A stretch of 5,196 bases of DNA, taken from contig JAUWCP010000175.1 of assembly GCA_030609245.1 (NCBI GenBank), positions 1 through 5,196 of the forward strand. Direction: 5' to 3'. This DNA comes from Hyphomicrobium sp. Its GTDB lineage: Bacteria > Pseudomonadota > Alphaproteobacteria > Rhizobiales > Hyphomicrobiaceae. Below the pieces are notes generated by a model. That model was not told where the DNA came from and made no database searches. It was given only the letters and a program-made list of their open reading frames with translations. The position numbers and the translations under genes are program-made. This document shows positions 1 through 5,196 of this stretch, piece after piece (within the stretch, counting starts at the first letter, position 1; each line of letters opens with the position of its first letter).

Positions 1-827
1 TAGGCTTCGAAAAACTTGAGGACGACCTCCCCGCAAACGCGCCGCTTTTCGACAGGACCGCAGGCCGCTTCGAGCGCACACCCTGGGAGCGTTCATGCCA
101 CACCGGCGCACCAGGCGGCGGCGGCCTCATGAGCCAAATGACAGGCCGCGTCTTTGAGAAGGTCGGCGTGCACACCTCAACCGTTCACGGCGAATTCGCG
201 CCGGAGTTTCGTAAAGAGATCCCCGGCGCCGAAGAAAACCCGAGCTTTTGGGCGTCCGGCATCTCGCTCATCGCCCACCCGCAAAACCCCAACGTGCCGG
301 CCGTGCACATGAATACGCGCATGGTCGTCACCTCGAAGTGGTGGTTCGGCGGCGGCGCCGACTTGACACCCGTGCTCAACCGGCGGCGCACGCAAAAGGA
401 CACCGATACGTTGGCCTTCCACGCGGCAATGCATGGAGCGTGCGAGCCGCACAAGATCGCCGACTATGTCCACTTTCGAAAGTGGTGTGATGAGTATTTC
501 TACCTGCCCCACCGCAAGGAGCCTCGCGGCATCGGCGGCATCTTTTACGACTACCTGACGCCGCCAGAGGCGGACGGCGGCTGGGAGGCGGCGTTTGCCT
601 TCACCCAGGATGTGGGGCGCGCGTTTGCGCAGGTCTATCCCATGCTGGTGCGGGGCAACTTTTCCTTAGCCTGGACAGACGCCGACCGCGAGGAGCAGCT
701 TGTCCGCCGCGGCCGCTATGTGGAGTTCAACCTGCTCTATGACCGAGGCACAGTGTTCGGCCTGAAGACCGGCGGAAACGTAAACTCAATTCTGTCCTCC
801 ATGCCCCCGGTCGTGAAATGGCCGTGA
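1..827 (+). CDS. hemF: Aerobic coproporphyrinogen III oxidase, 5' end cut by the window
   Basis: This enzyme carries out the oxygen-dependent oxidative decarboxylation of coproporphyrinogen III to protoporphyrinogen IX in haem synthesis, normally as a soluble dimer. The reading frame is open from base 3, giving 274 visible residues. Family sequence is already present upstream of the Met at 129 (RFERTPW, then a GGGG run just before it), so that Met is internal and the true start lies off the left edge. Clear family blocks are GRVFEKVG, FWASGISLIAHP, VHMNTRM, WWFGGGADLTP, KWCDEYFYLPHR, GIGGIFYDYL, RRGRYVEFNLLYDRGT and SILSSMPP. Four histidines (residues 50, 60, 98 and 128 counted from the Met at 129) have spacings of 10, 38 and 30, matching the four conserved histidines of E. 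coli HemF (His96, 106, 145, 175). The protein ends at Lys-Trp-Pro and lacks the roughly 20-residue tail of the E. coli enzyme, which I believe is normal for alphaproteobacteria. A hairpin follows 54 bases after the stop codon. Confidence 0.97.
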   Translation, partial: GFEKLEDDLPANAPLFDRTAGRFERTPWERSCHTGAPGGGGLMSQMTGRVFEKVGVHTSTVHGEFAPEFRKEIPGAEENPSFWASGISLIAHPQNPNVPAVHMNTRMVVTSKWWFGGGADLTPVLNRRRTQKDTDTLAFHAAMHGACEPHKIADYVHFRKWCDEYFYLPHRKEPRGIGGIFYDYLTPPEADGGWEAAFAFTQDVGRAFAQVYPMLVRGNFSLAWTDADREEQLVRRGRYVEFNLLYDRGTVFGLKTGGNVNSILSSMPPVVKWP

Positions 828-1165
828 GGGGCGGGGCGGGCGTCAAGTGGCGAGCCTGAGTTTGCGATACCAAAAGCGTCGGCACCCCCAAGCAAGCTTG
901 AGGGTGCAGACAAGACCATTGGCGTTATGTGACCTGTTGTCCGTGCCGACGATGGCCCTTAGAACCCCGATCCTAGAAATTGAAGGAAACAAGGATGCGT
1001 CCCGACCAAATCTCGGGATCGACATCAATCGTCCCGCCGCTTGAAGTCGTCTGGGCGCGCGGCGTCGCAATCGAAACGCTCTGTTTTTTTGACTTGCAGC
1101 ACTTTGCGCGCAATCGTCGCGTGGCTGGCTGCCCGCCAAGACAACTGCGGCCAAGTAACCCGCCA
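828..1165. other. Intergenic stretch between convergent genes
   Basis: This is 338 bases between the hemF stop and the stop of the minus-strand secreted-protein gene. It holds a strong hairpin at 882-907, a 9-base inverted repeat (877-885 with 943-951) that competes with that hairpin, a short inverted repeat TCCCGA/TCGGGA at 1000-1005 and 1013-1018, and a run of seven T at 1084-1090 preceded only by a weak 4-base stem. Short open frames exist on both strands. The minus-strand one is rich in AGA and AGG codons, unlike the flanking genes, and I do not call it. The plus-strand one starting at ATG 995 has a possible ribosome site but no recognisable product, and is treated as a finding only. I see no tRNA or other RNA gene. 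Confidence 0.6.
882..907. terminator. Hairpin between convergent genes, possible terminator
   Basis: GCACCCCCAAGC is followed after two bases by GCTTGAGGGTGC, which gives a nearly perfect 12-base inverted repeat with one mismatch. In practice this would be a 10-base stem with a 6-base loop. In a minus-strand transcript the mismatch becomes a G-U wobble, so the hairpin is stronger in that direction, and there it is followed after six bases by four U (complement of 872-875). On the plus strand, 54 bases past hemF, no T-run follows. A terminator for either or both convergent genes is the simplest reading; a factor-dependent or purely structural role is possible. Confidence 0.45.
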
Positions 1166-2374
1166 TCACCGCCGAGGCAGCTCGGCTTGGCGCACTTCGT
1201 CGAAGGCCCGCGCGAACTCAATCGCGCCCGCCTTCTTTGAGCTACTGTTCATGCGGCGCGTGAACTCACCCAGAAGCTCTGCCGATGTCTTGTTCATCAC
1301 CATCTTGTTCACGTAGTAGGCGCGACGCGAAAAGAAGTTTGTCGTAGGAGCCGTCAGCCCTGCTGGCTTCATCATCTCCAACCCAGTCCCCGGACCGGAA
1401 AGGTTCATCAACTCGATCTCTTCGCCGGACAGATTCTTGACGCCCTTTCTCGCCGCGAAGTCTTTAAGACCCCTAAGCTTGACCGACTGCAGCCAAGGGC
1501 CAATGTCGCCGTCGAGATTGATCGCGTGCATGCCGTAGCCGCGCGATGTCTTCGCGAACGAAACATGCTTGTACCAATCATTGGGCACCGAACGCGCGCT
1601 CTTCATCATACGCTTTAGCGACGCGATCTTGTTATCGAGTTCCCTGGCGCGCTTGGGATCGCGCGTGGAAGCACGCATATTCTGCAACCGCTTGATGAAC
1701 GTATTGCCGTGCTTCACAAGCTCGCCGATGGTGTTGGCGTGAAGCAGTTGGGCGTAGCCAAGCGCTGAGGAAATGGGCCGGCCCTTCTTGGTAATGGGAT
1801 GGATACCAGCTTGCATATCGGCGGTGCCATTGCCACCAGTCTCAAGCGCGTATACGCGCACCACCTGCACCTTGGTCAGCCCAAGCACCAGAGCCTCTCT
1901 CGCATAGCGCCGTTTGAACTCGCGCTCGGTAATGCGTGTGGGCACGAAGCCGTAGTGCTTCTTGGCGGCGGCAAGAAAATCGCTGATGCCGGGAAGCGAA
2001 CGGGATTTGCGCCGCGGCTTTTTCTTTGCCTGCTTGGCTTGAAACCGCGACCAGCGCTGCGCAAGAGTCTTGCTGAGACCGGGCCCCTTGAACTTGGGTG
2101 GAAAATCTAAAACGTAGTCGCTATGCGCAAGCTGTATGCGCTTCGACCTCTTGCGCCGTCGCGCTTTGCGTTTGCTTACAACCTGAGCCCAATAGGCATC
2201 GAGCTGTCGTGCGTGCTTTGCCTTGGCAGTCCGGTACTGCTTGAACGCCTTTTGCTGTGCTGAATTGAGCGTCGCGAGGAACGCACTGTCTGACGCCGCA
2301 TTCGCGGCAGAAGCGGCAAGGATGAGCGCAAGCCCCATGAGGCCGGCGAATAGCAGGCGCGGCAGACGTGACAT
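1166..2374 (-). CDS. Secreted, highly basic protein of unknown function with a lytic-transglycosylase-like signature
   Basis: The protein is 402 residues. I do not recognise a named family. The chosen ATG (2374-2372) begins a good Sec signal peptide: MSRLPR, a hydrophobic core at residues 7-23, and a likely cut after Ala-Asn-Ala at 26. GGAGG lies 11 bases upstream of the ATG. An earlier in-frame start at 2536 would bury the signal peptide and run into the divergent gene, so it is rejected. The mature N-terminal third is rich in Lys and Arg, especially residues 68-79 and 114-125. The central part (about 150-220) has VYALETGG with Glu178, then 28 residues later GYAQLL (206-211). This arrangement resembles the catalytic Glu-Ser and Gly-Leu-Met-Gln motifs of SLT-type lytic transglycosylases. 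The C-terminal part has DGDIGPWLQ and LMNLSGPGTGLEMM and no cysteines. A periplasmic or cell-wall role is inference only. The gene stands alone, divergent from the Nudix operon. Confidence 0.85.
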   Translation of the reverse strand: MSRLPRLLFAGLMGLALILAASAANAASDSAFLATLNSAQQKAFKQYRTAKAKHARQLDAYWAQVVSKRKARRRKRSKRIQLAHSDYVLDFPPKFKGPGLSKTLAQRWSRFQAKQAKKKPRRKSRSLPGISDFLAAAKKHYGFVPTRITEREFKRRYAREALVLGLTKVQVVRVYALETGGNGTADMQAGIHPITKKGRPISSALGYAQLLHANTIGELVKHGNTFIKRLQNMRASTRDPKRARELDNKIASLKRMMKSARSVPNDWYKHVSFAKTSRGYGMHAINLDGDIGPWLQSVKLRGLKDFAARKGVKNLSGEEIELMNLSGPGTGLEMMKPAGLTAPTTNFFSRRAYYVNKMVMNKTSAELLGEFTRRMNSSSKKAGAIEFARAFDEVRQAELPRR

Positions 2375-2519
2375 CGGCGAGCGAGCCTCCCGGAAGCAAT
2401 GCTCCAAAGACGGCGAACCCTCGCTTGAGAGTTTGACCGTATCGTGATTGCCCAACACATGGCACTGATTCTGCTTGAAAGTTAAACGTTTGCGCCGGCC
2501 AGAGTAGTATGATGGCACG
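2375..2519. promoter_or_regulatory. Divergent promoter region
   Basis: These 145 bases separate two divergent starts and must hold the promoters of both the secreted-protein gene (minus) and the Nudix/DUF6111/CCA operon (plus). A TTGACC at 2433-2438 resembles a -35 box for the plus strand, but no convincing -10 box sits 16-18 bases further on, so no exact promoter is claimed. The near-direct repeats GCTTGAGAGTT (2423-2433) and GCTTGAAAGTT (2473-2483) and the palindrome AAACGTTT (2484-2491) are candidate regulator sites. The ribosome site of the secreted-protein gene (CCTCC, 2386-2390 on the plus strand) lies at the left end. Confidence 0.5.
2423..2483. repeat. Pair of 11-base near-identical direct repeats
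   Basis: GCTTGAGAGTT at 2423-2433 and GCTTGAAAGTT at 2473-2483 match at 10 of 11 bases, and weaker similarity continues to a shared CGT. The offset is exactly 50 bases, close to five helical turns, so both copies would face the same side of the DNA. They lie in the shared promoter region of two divergent genes. A regulator-binding pair is plausible; chance is also possible for repeats this short. Confidence 0.4.
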
Positions 2520-3200
2520 ATGCAACACGCACACACACCCGCTCCTATTCAGTTGACCGAGAGCACTCTTAGGGCGCTCGCACTGAGTGGCCTGCACCAG
2601 GAACCGCCAAACGACGGCCTGCACGATCCAGATCGGGCCAAGCTCGGATCGCCGAGCGATTTCGACCTCAACCCGGAGTTGGCCGCCCAAAGGCTCAAGC
2701 AGCCTGCGCCACGGCCGGCCGCGGTTCTGGTGCCTATCGTGTCGCGCAGTGAGCTTACCGTGCTGCTCACCCAACGAACCAAGGACTTGCCAAGCCATGC
2801 CGGTCAGATCGCCTTTCCCGGCGGCAAGATGGAGGCCGGGGATAACGGGCCCGTTGCAACGGCGCTGAGGGAGACGCAAGAGGAAATTGGACTTGAGGCC
2901 CGCTTCGTGGAACCGATCGGCTACCTCGATCCTTATTTAACCGGCACAGGGTTCTGCATATTCCCCGTCGTGGCGCTCGTGCGGGAGGGCTTTCGTTTGA
3001 ACCCAGACTCAAGCGAAGTCGCCGAAGTATTCGAAGTCCCCCTCGCATTCCTTTTGGATGCGCAAAATCACCAAACGCACGAGCGCGCCTGGCACGGGAG
3101 TATGCGCCAGTTCCATGCTATGCCGTTTCAAGACCGGTACATTTGGGGCGTCACCGCTGGTATCATGAAAAATATGCACCAAAGGTTGTTTGCCACATGA
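2520..3200 (+). CDS. CoA pyrophosphatase-type Nudix hydrolase
   Basis: The protein is 226 residues and probably splits CoA or related CoA derivatives into 4'-phosphopantetheine and adenosine 3',5'-bisphosphate in the cytoplasm, using Mg or Mn. Residues 82-102 (LLTQRT, then HAGQIAFPGG) form the signature that marks the CoA subfamily (UPF0035/YeaB-NudL type) just before the Nudix box. The box itself spans about 101-125, with RETQEEIGL giving the metal-binding Arg117, Glu118, Glu121 and Glu122. Downstream GYLDPYLTGTG (134-144) also fits this subfamily. An N-terminal extension of about 65 residues precedes the domain. The start is the first possible ATG after an in-frame stop at 2505-2507; no clear Shine-Dalgarno is seen. 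It is the first gene of a three-gene operon and overlaps the next gene by ATGA. The exact substrate is inferred from the subfamily motif. Confidence 0.92.
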   Translation: MQHAHTPAPIQLTESTLRALALSGLHQEPPNDGLHDPDRAKLGSPSDFDLNPELAAQRLKQPAPRPAAVLVPIVSRSELTVLLTQRTKDLPSHAGQIAFPGGKMEAGDNGPVATALRETQEEIGLEARFVEPIGYLDPYLTGTGFCIFPVVALVREGFRLNPDSSEVAEVFEVPLAFLLDAQNHQTHERAWHGSMRQFHAMPFQDRYIWGVTAGIMKNMHQRLFAT

Positions 3201-3463
3201 TCCGCATCGTTGCTGAAAACATCCTGCTTTTCCTGCTGCCAACAGTCATCTACATCGCATACGTTTACATGACGCGCGAGGAGAAGCCGGGTGCAACGCG
3301 CGTCCTGGATGATGCCCCGCTCATTTGGCTGTTCGTTGCTGGCGCGGCACTCGTGATTGCAACGCTCGTGGTCTTCGGATCGGTCTCCGGCGGCAAGCCC
3401 GGGCAGGTCTATGTCCCGCCCGTCTTGAAGGATGGCCGCATCGAGCCCGGTCGCATCGAATAG
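3197..3463 (+). CDS. DUF6111-like small membrane protein
   Basis: The protein is 88 residues, of unknown function. Two hydrophobic segments are visible: about residues 4-24 (opening MIRIVAENILLFLLP) and about 41-61 (PLIWLFVAGAALVIATLVVF). They are joined by a short charged loop around residues 26-40 (TREEKPG...LDDA). The conserved-looking C-terminal tail after helix 2 is GGKPGQVYVPPVLKDGRIEPG. The sequence and its position between a CoA Nudix hydrolase and a CCA enzyme match my memory of the DUF6111 family in Alphaproteobacteria; this is recall, not a search. The ATG at 3197 overlaps the Nudix stop by ATGA, and AAAGG at 3181-3185 is a plausible ribosome site, so translation is probably coupled. 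A longer frame from 3143 would overlap the Nudix gene and spoil the membrane-protein N-terminus. Confidence 0.88.
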   Translation: MIRIVAENILLFLLPTVIYIAYVYMTREEKPGATRVLDDAPLIWLFVAGAALVIATLVVFGSVSGGKPGQVYVPPVLKDGRIEPGRIE

Positions 3464-3467
3464 ACGC

Positions 3468-3471
3468 GAGG
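3468..3471 (+). promoter_or_regulatory. Ribosome binding site deciding the CCA enzyme start
   Basis: GAGG sits 7 bases before ATG 3479 and 4 bases before GTG 3476. The spacing favours the ATG, although the two codons are adjacent and in frame and differ by one residue. Confidence 0.6.
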
Positions 3472-3478
3472 AACCGTG

Positions 3479-4738
3479 ATGGCGCGCGCGGACGACGACA
3501 GCCGCTTACCAAGCCTTGCCGGAGCGAAGTGGCTGATCGAGCCCGCGACACGTGCGGTCTTCGCAGCCCTGCTCGCCGAAGGCGCCAAAGCGCGTGCCGT
3601 TGGCGGCGCCGTGCGCAACGCGCTGATGGGCACGCCCGTCAAGGACATTGATATTGCAACGACGGCACTGCCCAACGACGTGATGCGGCTTGCCAAGAAA
3701 GCCAACCTGCACGCCGTACCAACCGGCATCGAGCATGGCACCGTTACGGTGGTCGCCCATAAAACGCCCTTCGAGGTGACGACCTTGCGCCGGGACATCG
3801 AGACATTCGGCCGACACGCGCGCGTCACCTTCACTACCGACTGGCGTGAGGATGCGCTACGGCGTGACTTCACGATGAATGCGCTTTACTGCACCGCCGA
3901 TGGTACCGTCCACGACCCAATTGGCGGCTACGGCGATCTTACCGCACGACGCGTGCGCTTTATCGGAGATGCGCACGCGCGTATCAGCGAAGATTACTTG
4001 CGCATCCTGCGTTTCTTCCGCTTCTCGGCACAGCTCGGAAATGGCGTCCCGGACGCCGAAGGCCTTGCCGCTGCGATCGCGGAAAAAGCCGGATTGGCGA
4101 ATCTGTCAGGCGAACGCGTGCGCACCGAACTCCTTCTGCTCTTAGCCGCGCCTGCCGCCGTCGAGGCCCTTGGCGTCATGGATGCGGCGGGAATTTTAGA
4201 TCCTTGGATCGAAAAACCGGCCAACATTGAGCGGCTTGCAAGTCTCGCTGACATTGAGGCCGTACTCAAACGCGAAGGCGATCCCATACTGCGCCTGGCA
4301 GCTCTTACCCACGATAAGGACTTAGCGGAGCCAGCGCGTTTGCAGAACCTGCTGCGCCTATCGGCGGCGGAAACGGCGCATCTGACGCGCGCGGGCGTGC
4401 ACGATCCAGCCCTGGAACCCGGACCCAACGAGCGCGCCGCCCAAGTTTTCCTTTATCGCCATGGCGCAGACGCCTTTATCGATGGTGCGCTGATGGCCTG
4501 GGCGTGTTCGAGCGACCCACCTGATGATGCGAAGCGCACTTGGCACGTTGCCCTGCCCCAGCGCTGGCAAGTGCCTGAGTTGCCCGTGCGCGGGGCCGAT
4601 GTCCTGGAACTTGGAATTCCCGCCGGTCCGCAGGTAGGACGCGTGATCGCAGCCTTCGAGGACTGGTGGATCGCGCGCGACTTCCCCTGCGATCGCGAAC
4701 GCGCGCGCGCCAAGCTCCGCGAACTTGCCGGTCTTTAG
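3479..4738 (+). CDS. cca: CCA tRNA nucleotidyltransferase (class II, PcnB/CCA family)
   Basis: The protein is 419 residues, the usual length for alphaproteobacterial members. It adds or repairs the 3'-terminal CCA of tRNAs using CTP and ATP, without a template. Visible motifs in order are: GGAVRN (42-47) followed by DID with the metal-binding Asp56 and Asp58; FEVTTLRRD (98-106); RRDFTMNALY (128-137); DPIGGYGDLTARRVRFIG (146-163); EDYLRILRFFRFSA (171-184), carrying the EDxxR base-recognition motif; and GERVRTELL (211-219). The Asp usual at the end of the GGxVRD motif is Asn47 here. No C-terminal HD phosphohydrolase domain is apparent. ATG 3479 is chosen because GAGG at 3468-3471 lies 7 bases upstream; the GTG directly before it (3476) is only 4 bases away and would add one residue. 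A poly(A) polymerase role cannot be excluded from motifs alone. The gene follows DUF6111 after 15 bases. Confidence 0.95.
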   Translation: MARADDDSRLPSLAGAKWLIEPATRAVFAALLAEGAKARAVGGAVRNALMGTPVKDIDIATTALPNDVMRLAKKANLHAVPTGIEHGTVTVVAHKTPFEVTTLRRDIETFGRHARVTFTTDWREDALRRDFTMNALYCTADGTVHDPIGGYGDLTARRVRFIGDAHARISEDYLRILRFFRFSAQLGNGVPDAEGLAAAIAEKAGLANLSGERVRTELLLLLAAPAAVEALGVMDAAGILDPWIEKPANIERLASLADIEAVLKREGDPILRLAALTHDKDLAEPARLQNLLRLSAAETAHLTRAGVHDPALEPGPNERAAQVFLYRHGADAFIDGALMAWACSSDPPDDAKRTWHVALPQRWQVPELPVRGADVLELGIPAGPQVGRVIAAFEDWWIARDFPCDRERARAKLRELAGL

Positions 4739-5196
4739 GGCGAGAACAAGCCCTGGATGACATCGGCAAGCGTCGATGGCGCCTGATTCTGCTTCTTTTT
4801 GCGGGCGCGTGGACGAACCGGTTGTCCGCTGTAGCCGGCCGATGGTTCAGCCTCATACCGAGGCGTTCCAAATCGCACCGATCTGCCGAGAAGTGCTGAG
4901 CCAACCCGGCTGTCCAAGCCATAGAGGTCGCCATAAGTCTTGAGCCGGCCATTCTCGTCAACGCGTGCGGTTAAGTAGGTGACGTGCACCGGAATGTAAT
5001 TGTCGAGGCCCACGTCTCGAGTGTAGCCGGTAAACATGCTGCGGACCTTGGCTGCCGACCAGCCTTTGTCATGCGCGAGAAGGATCTCAGCAAGTCGGCG
5101 CGGCTGCTCAACGCGCATGCAGCCGTGACTTTCGCCGCGGAAGGAGCGAGCAAAAAGCTCTTTTTCCGGCGTGTCGTGCATATAAACAGCATGCTT
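4735..5196 (-). CDS. L,D-transpeptidase (YcbB type), 5' end cut by the window
   Basis: Only the C-terminal 153 residues are visible; the gene starts beyond the right edge. The frame reads KHAVYMHDTP, ELFARSFRGESHGCMRV and LAEILL, which is the catalytic region of a YkuD-fold L,D-transpeptidase. SHGCMR holds the catalytic Cys (codon at 5121-5119) with its His two residues before, and the Arg two residues after. The block IPVHVTYLTARVDENG followed by YGDLYGLD matches the YcbB/LdtD branch, which makes 3-3 cross-links in peptidoglycan on the periplasmic side. The family usually has an N-terminal signal, a scaffold domain and a peptidoglycan-binding domain, all out of view here. The last 40 or so residues are a low-complexity basic tail (RPRARKKK), probably disordered. 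The Met at 5181 is internal. Its stop codon overlaps that of the CCA gene. Confidence 0.93.
   Translation of the reverse strand, partial: KHAVYMHDTPEKELFARSFRGESHGCMRVEQPRRLAEILLAHDKGWSAAKVRSMFTGYTRDVGLDNYIPVHVTYLTARVDENGRLKTYGDLYGLDSRVGSALLGRSVRFGTPRYEAEPSAGYSGQPVRPRARKKKQNQAPSTLADVIQGLFSP

Noticed and set aside
1084..1090. Run of seven T as an intrinsic terminator for hemF
   Set aside because: It is about 256 bases past the stop and has only a 4-base stem before it.
843..1169. Minus-strand frame of 108 codons starting at the stop of the secreted-protein gene (overlapping start and stop)
   Set aside because: The coupling-like overlap is attractive, but codon use is poor (three AGA and several AGG codons), no product is recognisable, and the 882-907 hairpin lies inside it.
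1171..1186. GCCGAG-GCAG-CTCGGC hairpin as a terminator
   Set aside because: The perfect 6-base stem lies within the final codons of the secreted-protein gene and has no T-run on either side.
2375..2536. N-terminal extension of the secreted protein starting at 2536
   Set aside because: It overlaps the divergent Nudix start, places 54 residues before a clear signal peptide, and ignores the ribosome site upstream of ATG 2374.
2121..2879. Minus-strand frame of 252 codons across the promoter and Nudix gene
   Set aside because: It is the shadow of two well-supported genes in other frames and has no recognisable domains.
3143..3196. Longer N-terminus for the DUF6111 protein
   Set aside because: It would overlap the Nudix coding sequence by 58 bases and add a polar stretch before the first membrane helix; the ATGA overlap at 3197 is the better start.
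3409..3873. Minus-strand frame of 154 codons within cca
   Set aside because: It is antisense to a motif-rich CCA enzyme region, with a Ser/Arg/Ala-rich composition typical of GC-rich shadow frames.

Overview
The window looks like an ordinary stretch of alphaproteobacterial chromosome, most likely Hyphomicrobiales (Rhizobiales). This is an inference from three things: a GC-rich sequence, an aerobic coproporphyrinogen oxidase of alphaproteobacterial type ending in a Pro-Pro-Val-Val-Lys-Trp-Pro tail, and the trio CoA pyrophosphatase (Nudix) / DUF6111 / CCA tRNA nucleotidyltransferase, an arrangement I recall from that order. No mobile element, CRISPR array, rRNA or tRNA is visible. No sign of recent transfer is obvious by eye.

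Layout from left to right: (1) the 3' part of hemF on the plus strand, cut by the left edge; (2) a 338-base intergenic stretch between the convergent ends of hemF and the next gene, holding a strong hairpin; (3) a minus-strand gene for a secreted, very basic protein of unknown function with a faint lytic-transglycosylase-like signature; (4) a 145-base divergent promoter region with a pair of near-identical 11-base direct repeats 50 bases apart; (5) a compact plus-strand operon of a CoA-type Nudix hydrolase, a two-helix DUF6111 membrane protein (ATGA overlap) and a CCA-adding enzyme (15 bases later); (6) on the minus strand, the 3' part of an L,D-transpeptidase of the YcbB type, cut by the right edge, whose stop codon overlaps the CCA enzyme's stop codon tail to tail.

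Functionally the genes are housekeeping: haem synthesis, CoA or nucleotide-derivative clean-up, tRNA 3'-end maturation and peptidoglycan cross-linking. The two minus-strand genes may both act on the cell wall, but they are separate transcription units flanking the operon. The item most worth a second look is the uncharacterised secreted protein at 1166-2374. I found no evidence for an exotic multi-gene system.
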